DNA from: Hymenobacter sp. UV11
GTDB taxonomy: Bacteria; Bacteroidota; Bacteroidia; Cytophagales; Hymenobacteraceae
DNA length: 64,000 nucleotides
Assembly (NCBI RefSeq): GCF_004684095.1
Contig: NZ_SRII01000014.1
Location: 1-64,000, forward strand
Direction of reading: 5' to 3'
Part shown: one piece after another, positions 34,328 through 41,424 of the stretch
Layout: each line of letters starts with the position of its first letter
Numbering within the stretch: the stretch's first letter is position 1
Position numbers and translations under genes: made by a program
The notes under the pieces: generated by a model
Databases searched by the model: none
What the model saw: only the letters and a program-made list of their open reading frames with translations
What the model was told of the DNA's origin: nothing

Positions 34328-34700
34328 CAGGGAAGATATTGCGCCTGGCCGCCGCATAGGCTACCTCAATCATGGTTATTAGTGCTTCCCGTGTTTGGGT
34401 AGTCAATAATTGGTCGGCACGAAGGTGCGTAATAATATCTTCCTTTTGTAGAACAGAGTCTTTCCTGTTAGCCTTTTTTCCAGTGGGCTCTACTGCAAAA
34501 AATGCTGGGTCTACGTCTAACCAACGGCAAATTCGCATATAAGTATCAAGGTCTGGCAAGTTACCTCGCTCAATCCTGGATAGAGTGGAGGAACTTACGT
34601 TTTCCATCTCGGCCGCTACTGCTCTTACTGTCAATTTCTTAGATTCACGGCGTCTGACAATCGCTTCAGCCAGTGCTTTAGCATCTATTTCTTGAGGCAT
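34293..34700 (-). CDS. XRE-family repressor (CapH-like)
   Basis: A 135-residue protein with a helix-turn-helix (about residues 8-65: LAEAIVRRRESKKLTVRAVAAEMENVSSSTLSRIERGNLPDLDTYMRICRWL) and a helical C-terminal part that could serve dimerisation and cleavage. It is followed by the ImmA-like gene and is divergent from the DUF1508/E1-E2/JAMM operon. A perfect TTGCCA-N3-TGGCAA palindrome 33 bp upstream of its start is a likely operator. Confidence 0.85.
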   Translation of the reverse strand: MPQEIDAKALAEAIVRRRESKKLTVRAVAAEMENVSSSTLSRIERGNLPDLDTYMRICRWLDVDPAFFAVEPTGKKANRKDSVLQKEDIITHLRADQLLTTQTREALITMIEVAYAAARRNIFPDESQIPPTVQG

Positions 34701-34733
34701 GGCTATTCAATGTTTATATACAAGGCTGTTTTC

Positions 34734-34748
34734 TTGCCATTTTGGCAA
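34734..34748. promoter_or_regulatory. Likely XRE operator
   Basis: Perfect palindrome TTGCCATTTTGGCAA (6-bp arms, 3-bp centre). A third half-like site, CGGCAAA, is at about 34764. It is placed in the 334-bp divergent gap (34701-35034) between the repressor gene and the conjugation-type operon, nearer the repressor. No firm TTTG/TANNTTTG promoter was found in the gap. Confidence 0.6.
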
Positions 34749-35034
34749 TTTTCTTTTCCACAACGGCAAATGTATGCGTCTTCGTGTCAGTAATGCACGC
34801 GTTGCTTTGTTAAGCCAATATTAATATTGCGTTCCTACGAAAAACTTAAATTATTGGTTTAAAAGCAATTGCCTAACAATCGTTTGCAATATATTGTCCC
34901 ACTAATGAAACAGGACTACGCATAAGTTTAGTTGGCATGAGGCTTGTACCTACCAGGCTCGTCTGTACTATACTGGCCAGTGCAAATACAGCGAGTTCCT
35001 TACACTTTTTAAACCTTCAGCTTTCTATTTTTTT

Positions 35035-35472
35035 ATGAAAGGATTTGAGTATTACCTAGATGACGCCAAAAAATGGCGTTGGCGCCTACGGGATGAGAAT
35101 GAAAATATCATCGCCATCACTCCCGAAGGCTTTGCAAATAAGGCAGAATCCCAAAAGGAGGCTCACACCTTCCAAACCTTAGGGGTAACTACCGCAGAAC
35201 GCAAAATTATTGAGTTCGAGCAAACGGCCGTTGCTCCTGGCTACGAGTACTTCCTCGATGTCCGGCTGAACTGGCGCTGGCACTTCCAGGCTGGCAACAA
35301 CGACATTATCGCGGTTAGTGGGGCTAAGTCTCATCCATCGGAGGCCGATGTCAAGCTCGCTATCGCGAAAGTGCGCCAAGTGCTCAAGAGTCTCAGCAAC
35401 GATAGCGGCAGCACGGGTGGGTACATTCCTCCTACTACGGGTGGTTCTTCTGGTCCTGGTCGTTTCGCCTAG
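35035..35472 (+). CDS. Two-repeat DUF1508/YegP-like protein with flexible Gly/Ser/Pro tail
   Basis: A 145-residue protein. Two repeats of the YegP/DUF1508 type are visible: residues 3-50 (FEYYLDDAKKWRWRLRDENENIIAITPEGF) and 69-118 (YEYFLDVRLNWRWHFQAGNNDIIAVSGA). A tail of about 27 residues (119-145) follows, rich in Gly, Ser, Pro and Thr and free of Lys, ending GGSSGPGRFA. YegP-like domains are small alpha-beta folds of unknown role. The gene is 24 bp upstream of the E2-E1 fusion gene, in the place the CD-NTase holds in type II CBASS operons. I infer that it is the protein whose C terminus is activated and attached, but nothing in the sequence proves it. Confidence 0.65.
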   Translation: MKGFEYYLDDAKKWRWRLRDENENIIAITPEGFANKAESQKEAHTFQTLGVTTAERKIIEFEQTAVAPGYEYFLDVRLNWRWHFQAGNNDIIAVSGAKSHPSEADVKLAIAKVRQVLKSLSNDSGSTGGYIPPTTGGSSGPGRFA

Positions 35473-35496
35473 GAAGCAATTCTACCCCCTAGTGCC

Positions 35497-37293
35497 ATGA
35501 GCAAATTTGATGCGATGGCCCTTGCCCAGGCGCGTTCTATGCTGGCTCATACGGCTGGCGTAGACGTCCTGGGTGAGTGGAGGAAGCAATCGAAGTCGGC
35601 TGCGTGGCTGTTACGGCTCCGCCTCAAGCTTGAGGCGGAGCCCACAGCCGCCGTGCCCTTGTATAGTGAATGGGAAGTGGCGGTTAACTTTGATGCCGAT
35701 GAGTGGGGCAAAGTGCAGATTTACCCGGCTTTGGGGCCAAATGGGTTAACCGTTACGTTTCAGCATCAGCAGTTCAATGGTGCGCGGCATGCAACGTGGG
35801 AATGCCGCAGTGGGCACGTCTGTTCGGCTTCGTGGTCGGGCGGCTTGGCTAAGCAACGCAACGCGCTGCCCGTTGAGCCTACTACCACGGCCGAGCGCAT
35901 CTGCTGGCACGTCGTGCGGGTGTTGGAATGGCTTCCGCAAGCGGCTACCAATATATTGGCAAAGCCCGGCGACGTGTATGAATTGCCAGATTTTGCGATT
36001 GGCGGGAAAACGCTAGGCAATCGTTTAGTCTATCTGGAAAACGAGGAATCCTTTGCCTTATGGCAGCAGGATACGAACACGAGTGGCATAGCTTGGCTTT
36101 CCAATAGTCCAGAAACCAACACGTTATACGTGCGCAGCTTTTTGCCTGCCCGCGGCAAACAGGCTATTTATACCCCGCCATGGGGGCAAGTGGTCGCGAG
36201 CAAAAAGAAAGATTGGCAAGCGCTTTGGATTAGGCTGAATGAGATGCCAGTGGTAGGACCTTGGCAAGCACCTGCCACTACGACCGAACTAGCGCAAGCA
36301 CTTACTGCTCAGGGAAAAAATCTAGCCGATATGCTGGAGCCGCTCTGGAAGAACTTTGAGCTTACGGGTGCTCAGGTCATGTTACTGGTCGGGGTACCAA
36401 TACCGCGTAAAATCGGGGAAGACCCGTATCGCTACCACTGGCAGGCACTGCAATTATTCCCAATTACCAAAGCACCACCCAAAAGCCGCTTAGCCTTGGT
36501 TAAGGCGCACTTGGCATCTGCTCACCCCCTTACCTGGTTACAGCTTGCCGAAAACTGGGACGCAGCCGAGCTACAAAACCGGGGCCGGCTGCCCCAAGCT
36601 TTGTGTGAGGCTAAGGTACTTTTGCTAGGAGCTGGCGCGCTTGGCAGTAATCTAAGTGTACAACTGGTGCACATGGGTGTACAGCATCTAACAGTAGTAG
36701 ACGGGGAGAAGCTAGAAGGCGGTAACCTAGTTCGGCACACACTCGGCTTTGAACAGCTAACGCAGCCTAAAGCGCTGGCCCTAGCCGAGCAGTTGCGACA
36801 AGCTAACCCGCTAGCGCACGTAGTAGGCATAGACCTGATGCTGCCGAAAACTAGCGCCGAGTTTGAGCAGGCGGCCAGCGAGGCTACGCTTATCCTTGAT
36901 GCCACGGCCGAAGATGCGGTACTGCGGATGATACCGCTGGCTTGCATGAATTTAGATGCCTTATTTGTGAGTTGCTCGCTAAGTTTACGAGCCGAGCAGC
37001 TATTCTTTTACGCGGAAATGGCGGGTCAATTCGAGCAGGCCAAGTTCGATGAATGGTACGCCCCCTATCGCCTTCAGCAAAATGAACTAGCTGAGCAGAT
37101 TGACTTACCGCGAGGCATTGGGTGTTACAACCCCCTGACCCCGGCCCCGCTCAATCGGATAGCTGGTTTGGGTAGTGTCGCTGTGGAGTTGTTGGAGCAA
37201 GTTTATGGCCAGCCCATTTCGCTGCCTGTTTCGCTTTCCCATAATTGGCGGGTGCCGCTACTGGTGCCAGCCACTGAAGAAGTTTTCCCTTGA
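35497..37293 (+). CDS. Cap2-like E2-E1 fusion (ubiquitin-type ligase)
   Basis: A 598-residue protein. The N-terminal E2-like domain (about 1-170) contains WGKVQIYPA, GLTVTFQHQQFN and SGHVCSASW, with Cys109 the probable E2 catalytic residue. A linker/adenylation adaptor region follows (about 170-365). The C-terminal ThiF/E1 domain has nucleotide loop GAGALG (378-383), Asp402 in VVDGE, and Asn410 and Arg413 in GGNLVRH. Cys543 in GIGCYNP is the likely E1 thioester Cys. Size, order and both Cys positions match Cap2 of type II CBASS, which joins the CD-NTase C terminus to targets. Here there is no CD-NTase. The JAMM gene overlaps its stop codon. Confidence 0.85.
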   Translation: MSKFDAMALAQARSMLAHTAGVDVLGEWRKQSKSAAWLLRLRLKLEAEPTAAVPLYSEWEVAVNFDADEWGKVQIYPALGPNGLTVTFQHQQFNGARHATWECRSGHVCSASWSGGLAKQRNALPVEPTTTAERICWHVVRVLEWLPQAATNILAKPGDVYELPDFAIGGKTLGNRLVYLENEESFALWQQDTNTSGIAWLSNSPETNTLYVRSFLPARGKQAIYTPPWGQVVASKKKDWQALWIRLNEMPVVGPWQAPATTTELAQALTAQGKNLADMLEPLWKNFELTGAQVMLLVGVPIPRKIGEDPYRYHWQALQLFPITKAPPKSRLALVKAHLASAHPLTWLQLAENWDAAELQNRGRLPQALCEAKVLLLGAGALGSNLSVQLVHMGVQHLTVVDGEKLEGGNLVRHTLGFEQLTQPKALALAEQLRQANPLAHVVGIDLMLPKTSAEFEQAASEATLILDATAEDAVLRMIPLACMNLDALFVSCSLSLRAEQLFFYAEMAGQFEQAKFDEWYAPYRLQQNELAEQIDLPRGIGCYNPLTPAPLNRIAGLGSVAVELLEQVYGQPISLPVSLSHNWRVPLLVPATEEVFP

Positions 37294-37775
37294 GTTTAGT
37301 ATTTCGTTCCGAAGATGGCCGCCAGTGCCTAGTACTATCGTCCAAAGCAGTGGCGGTCATTCAAGAGCAGGCCCAGCGCAAGCACCCGCACGAGACGGGC
37401 GGTATTCTGGTCGGATACTACGACGAGAGCTACCACTTGGCCACCGCCGTGCTAGCCACGCCCCCGCCCCTCGACTCTAAGCATGGGCCGGTCACTTTTG
37501 AGCGGGGTATACTGGGCATCAAAGAATTGCTGGCCGATTGCAAAGCACAAGACCCGCCCCTGCACTACCTGGGCGAATGGCACACGCACCCCAATAACAG
37601 GCCGCGCCCGAGTGGGGTGGATATTCGACAGATGCGGTGCTTTGCGCTGCGCCGTTTGTACGGGGCTAGTAGCCCTTTGCTCTTGATAGTAGGCGGTGTG
37701 CCACCCGATGCCCTAGAATGGCGGGCTGCCATCTACCGACCTTGGCGTAGCCCAACTTGCTTGGAAGTACTGTAG
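37290..37775 (+). CDS. Cap3-like JAMM/JAB isopeptidase
   Basis: A 161-residue MPN-fold metallopeptidase with all JAMM residues: Glu35 (HETGG), His98 and His100 (WHTHPNN), Ser108 and Asp111. These fit E...HxHx7SxxD, so it should be active. It begins at a TTG that overlaps the TGA of the ligase gene by two bases, indicating coupled translation. In CBASS, Cap3 cleaves Cap2-made conjugates; the same deconjugating or priming role is inferred for the operon's own modifier. Confidence 0.85.
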   Translation: MSLVFRSEDGRQCLVLSSKAVAVIQEQAQRKHPHETGGILVGYYDESYHLATAVLATPPPLDSKHGPVTFERGILGIKELLADCKAQDPPLHYLGEWHTHPNNRPRPSGVDIRQMRCFALRRLYGASSPLLLIVGGVPPDALEWRAAIYRPWRSPTCLEVL

Positions 37776-37801
37776 CCTAGCCCTAGCAGAAGATATTCGG
37801 C

Positions 37802-37840
37802 AAAACAAAAGCTCCCCCAGTAATGGGGAGCTTTTGTTTT
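37802..37840 (+). terminator. Intrinsic terminator of the conjugation-type operon
   Basis: A 16-bp perfect stem (AAAACAAAAGCTCCCC / GGGGAGCTTTTGTTTT) with a 7-nt loop and a T-rich end, 26 bp after the JAMM stop. It closes the operon. Confidence 0.85.
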
Positions 37841-37937
37841 AGGTAAGTTATGGTATGATTTGTTTTTTGTATATCGCAGTCCAGTAAATTCAAAAAGGTT
37901 TGGCAAATAGGGAATTGCTACCTGACAGGATGTGGCT

Positions 37938-37986
37938 GCTTCGTGAAATATTTATACATAAATTATATATAAATATTTCACGAAGC
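37938..37986. repeat. 49-bp inverted repeat between convergent operons
   Basis: GCTTCGTGAAATATTTATA and its complement, with an AT-rich centre. It lies between the conjugation operon (+) and the Argonaute operon (-), 270 bp before the stop of the latter. Apart from this and the terminator, the 480-bp gap 37776-38255 shows nothing I can call. Confidence 0.65.
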
Positions 37987-38255
37987 CTCCTGTGGTTTGT
38001 TCGACCAGCCTCACGAACATGGAGCCTACTAGTATTCTACGCTAGCGGGCATTAGGTTGGCCACCTCCGGCGAATAGTCGGGTGTGGCACTACGGCTCGA
38101 AACCAGCAGACGGCACCGGAGGGAGGTCACTGCCGACAGCACCTATAGGAGGACGAGCTAAAGTTGGTATTCGATTAGGAGTAGCCAATTAGGCCTTTCA
38201 TCGCATTCTGGAGCCGTTATAAAGGGTGACATATAGTACAGCTTGCCGGATATCT

Positions 38256-39131
38256 CTACTTGTCAACGGAGTAGCCCCAGACTCTCTGAACTAGCTTTTC
38301 GACTCGTAAGGCCACCCAGCTACGAATATCCGCAAAGAAACTAGCTCCCAGCCCCAGCGTTGTGAGCACGGCCAGGGCCCCCTTCACCCACTTATTTTCT
38401 GCGTAAAAGATGGCACCAGCGCTCATAGCTAGGATAATCAAAATAAAAATGCTGTATGTCAGTATTTTGCTTATCGTAGCGGCTCTCTTCAGAAATTGAC
38501 TAGCAAATTTTTCGGCCACAAAGCGCTGTTCGATATCAGTAAGTCCTTTCGCTTCAAAAGCGGCTCGGATGGCGCGTAACGAGACTATATTTAAAAACTC
38601 TGATTCAAAGTACGGGAAGGAGTGTCGCCACAGGTAAGCAAACATTTTATGCAAGCGCTCCGCATCAAATTGCTCTTGCTGCGTGATTAACTGGTAGGCA
38701 ATTGAAATTTGATGATAGTCTTCTTTCGCGTTGTAATTGCCAGCCAGAAGATTGTCAAACGACTTATTGATAAGCCGTTGGGTAGGGTCAGCATTCGGCC
38801 GATTGTGCAGGACCTGGCGCACCCACTGGCCATCCAGCTGGAATTTTTGCACTACGCACACCAGCGCGAAAACCAGGTAATCATTGTGTATCCATTCGGA
38901 ATCAACTCTGACCTGCCGGGTCGCCAGTTTTTGGTAGAGGCTCGCGGCGGCGGCGCTATCCGCGCGGCGCACATAGAACAGCAAGTTGGAGACGACGCTA
39001 TCCGTATCGGAGGGATTCAAGGCCGGGGGTACCAAACCAGGCTTCTCATCTAAGAAATTGAGAAAGAAGTTAGTGAACGGATTGGCGCGCAGGGGAAGCC
39101 AATAAGTTGATAGGGCCTCTACAGAAACCAT
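38256..39131 (-). CDS. Two-TM protein, putative membrane effector of the Argonaute system
   Basis: A 291-residue protein with a soluble helical N-terminal part of about 210 residues and two membrane helices near the C terminus (about 222-245, ILTYSIFILIILAMSAGAIFY, and 250-275). The ATG at 39131 overlaps the end of the Argonaute gene by 13 bp; the frame is open to 39413 only as a shadow of that gene. Catalytically inactive long Argonautes are known to be paired with membrane proteins that depolarise the cell when the Argonaute finds invader nucleic acid. The coupling here suggests the same. No family is recognised for the N-terminal part. Confidence 0.65.
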   Translation of the reverse strand: MVSVEALSTYWLPLRANPFTNFFLNFLDEKPGLVPPALNPSDTDSVVSNLLFYVRRADSAAAASLYQKLATRQVRVDSEWIHNDYLVFALVCVVQKFQLDGQWVRQVLHNRPNADPTQRLINKSFDNLLAGNYNAKEDYHQISIAYQLITQQEQFDAERLHKMFAYLWRHSFPYFESEFLNIVSLRAIRAAFEAKGLTDIEQRFVAEKFASQFLKRAATISKILTYSIFILIILAMSAGAIFYAENKWVKGALAVLTTLGLGASFFADIRSWVALRVEKLVQRVWGYSVDK

Positions 39132-41350
39132 TTTTTTTCCCGGAGCTGGGCGCTGGCAGTCGTGGAGTTCCAGCCGGGCACCGCGCGCAAATCCTTGAGC
39201 TGGCGCGTGAGCAGGTTGGCATAGAGCAAGGTAGCCGGTGTGTCGCTGGGCCCAAACGTGCGGAACGACAAGCGGCTGAACTTGAATACCTGCTGGACAA
39301 TGTACTGAAGGTCCAGGAAGGTAGACCGGTCGTGAATTCGGACCAGGATGGGCGTGGGTGAGCCGTGCCGGGCCGTGCGCACTTCGCGGGTTCCGAGCAG
39401 GTGCACCAGGCACTGCCGGGGCCCGAGGGGCAGGGTGTAGCCCCGGCTCGGCACGTGGGCCCCTTTGCCATTGGTCCCCGATTGCTGCTCGTCGTACAAA
39501 ATGTAGGGGTGCCGCTCGACCAGCGTGACGAACGCAAAGCGGATGTCATACTGCGGGTATTCGGCCACGAGGCGGGAAACGACGTCCACTTCCAGGTTCT
39601 TAATAGGCTTGAAAATGTGGAATATCAAGCGGATGCGGTCCTGCGCGTTCCAGCTGTATTCGTTGGAGAGACGGTCCAGCGCGTCTTTCAGATTGCGTAA
39701 AAGCTCATCGAAATACTCCTCGTAAGGTACGTTACGGGTGCGGCTGTTGGTCAGGTACTTGCCATCCGCCGCAAAGAACGTGCTGATGCCCACGTAGCGG
39801 GTTTGGGCGGCGCCCGCGTAGTGGTTGCGCCGCAGAATGGCGCTGCCGATGCCAATAACCAGCTCGCGGTCCACGCTTTGGTCGACTGGAATGGTCCAGG
39901 GCGTACCCCCTAGCTTGGCGTATAGCTGAAGCGCGATGCCGTCAATCGTGTATGTAGGCGTCCGGGCCGTTTCGGGCTTAATGAACTGCACTGCTGTGCC
40001 CTGCATGTACAATAGTGCTTTGGCCCGGAAGTACGGGTTGTCTTCGTTTGGCAGGCGGCGAAAGCTATCGGCCGTTTCCAGAATAGCCAGGTCAAACGGC
40101 GTGTCTTCTTTGCGCACGCCCCGGTCAATAGCAGCCAAGTACTCGGCCACCGAGTAGTCGGTTAGCTCCTCAATATGGAACGACATGGAGGTGAGGCGGT
40201 ACTTGCTGACCATACCGCTAGCAAACCAGCCGTGGCCCGGAATGCCCTCGCGCAGGTCGGCCAGGAATTTGGTGAAATCGCCCGCGTGCTGCCGGTGAAA
40301 TACCACAAGTACCCGCGGGGTATTGGTCGAAAACCCCGTGGACCGGCTGTAGGGGCCGTACAGATTCAGGCCTTGCGAAGGCTGCGCGTGCACCCGCGTC
40401 TTGCTAAGGTCGAATATCAGGCTGGGCTCGCTTAAAGCAAATCCGCTGGGCGTGGTTACGGAGTTATCCAGGCTGATTTGAAAGCCAAAGGAATCATAGT
40501 TGCGGTACTCCAATGTTCCCAGCCAGCGCCCAATAGCCTCAATCTCGCTCATCACCGTGAAGAGCTTTAACTTCTGGGCTTCCAGGTCCTTGATGCTGCG
40601 CATGATGCTCTCGGCCCGGGGCTCGCCAATGCTCCAGGCCAGGAACGCCGTAATGTTATCGCGGGAGTTGTGTAACCGTAGTTCGGCCAAGGGGTAGCTC
40701 ACGGGCCCGGTGCTGGCATCGACCGTGGCAGTGCCATCGACCACCTGCCGCACCGGGCCCAGCAAGGAAACTTCGGGGGCCACTACCCCATCGGCGTGGT
40801 CGGGAGCCTGCGTGCCGGTTACTTCCCGGCCCACCAAATCAAACCCAGACTCGACCAAATCCTGGCAAGTGCGCTCCAGATTCCACCGGTAGCGGTGGTT
40901 GATGAGCGCTCCGAACACTACTTGGCCGCTTGTATCGGCGTGGTCGCGAAACTGCACCTCCGTGATGCGCTTGAACGTGAGAATGCCTTGCAGAGGCTCG
41001 GGTACCTGCCGCCAAGCCAAATCCAGTTCGGCCCGGCGAGCCGCAAACCGAAACGGATAAAACTCGGGCCGTAGGTTGGGCTGCGCGTCTTTGACGGCCC
41101 GAAAGAACACGTGCTTAATCAGCGAGCTGACAACCTCTGGCTCATCCTGAATGGCTAGTCGAACCGTCGTGCCCAGCGTGTCAGCATCGGGCGTACCGGG
41201 CGAGATGTAGATAAAATCGCCCCGCCGGAAGAAAGAATGCGTGGCGTTGTACTGCTGCCGCAGCTGCGGCAGCCGGCCATCCTGGTAAGCAACCCGCTGC
41301 ACATCAAACGACTCAAAATTAAAAGTAATCGGATAAAAATTAGATTTCAT
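39119..41350 (-). CDS. Long prokaryotic Argonaute with degenerate PIWI site
   Basis: A 743-residue protein. The C-terminal half has MID and PIWI features. The MID 5'-phosphate pocket is readable as Tyr440-Lys444-Gln455-Lys479 (PYFRAKALLYMQGTAVQ...YAKLGGTPW). PIWI follows with ELVIGIGSAI, LIFHIFKPIKN and a last strand region TPILVRIHDRSTFLD. Where active enzymes have Asp (GID) there is Gly502, and the third acidic position lies in a Phe/Lys-rich strand, so slicing is not expected. The N-terminal half would hold N and PAZ-like parts. It is followed by an overlapping membrane-protein gene. It is best described as an inactive long Argonaute that signals to an effector. Confidence 0.75.
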   Translation of the reverse strand: MKSNFYPITFNFESFDVQRVAYQDGRLPQLRQQYNATHSFFRRGDFIYISPGTPDADTLGTTVRLAIQDEPEVVSSLIKHVFFRAVKDAQPNLRPEFYPFRFAARRAELDLAWRQVPEPLQGILTFKRITEVQFRDHADTSGQVVFGALINHRYRWNLERTCQDLVESGFDLVGREVTGTQAPDHADGVVAPEVSLLGPVRQVVDGTATVDASTGPVSYPLAELRLHNSRDNITAFLAWSIGEPRAESIMRSIKDLEAQKLKLFTVMSEIEAIGRWLGTLEYRNYDSFGFQISLDNSVTTPSGFALSEPSLIFDLSKTRVHAQPSQGLNLYGPYSRSTGFSTNTPRVLVVFHRQHAGDFTKFLADLREGIPGHGWFASGMVSKYRLTSMSFHIEELTDYSVAEYLAAIDRGVRKEDTPFDLAILETADSFRRLPNEDNPYFRAKALLYMQGTAVQFIKPETARTPTYTIDGIALQLYAKLGGTPWTIPVDQSVDRELVIGIGSAILRRNHYAGAAQTRYVGISTFFAADGKYLTNSRTRNVPYEEYFDELLRNLKDALDRLSNEYSWNAQDRIRLIFHIFKPIKNLEVDVVSRLVAEYPQYDIRFAFVTLVERHPYILYDEQQSGTNGKGAHVPSRGYTLPLGPRQCLVHLLGTREVRTARHGSPTPILVRIHDRSTFLDLQYIVQQVFKFSRLSFRTFGPSDTPATLLYANLLTRQLKDLRAVPGWNSTTASAQLREKKWFL

Positions 41351-41424
41351 AGAAGCAAAAAAATACTAGCAAGTAGCGGGGTGGTAAGGGCAGACTGGGC
41401 TGCTTCAGCGGGCCTAAGATGGGG

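Noticed and set aside
35035..37775. Bil (ISG15-like) system
   Set aside because: Bil has separate E1 and E2 proteins and a ubiquitin-fold BilA. Here E2 and E1 are fused, and the first protein shows YegP-type repeats, not an obvious ubiquitin fold.
33722..41350. Complete type II CBASS operon
   Set aside because: No CD-NTase (GS...D-x-D) sequence and no cyclic-nucleotide-activated effector is present among the neighbours. The two-TM protein belongs by overlap to the Argonaute gene on the other strand.
39119..41350. Catalytically active Argonaute
   Set aside because: The first Asp of the PIWI tetrad is replaced by Gly502 and the third acidic position is not evident, so slicing is not supported.
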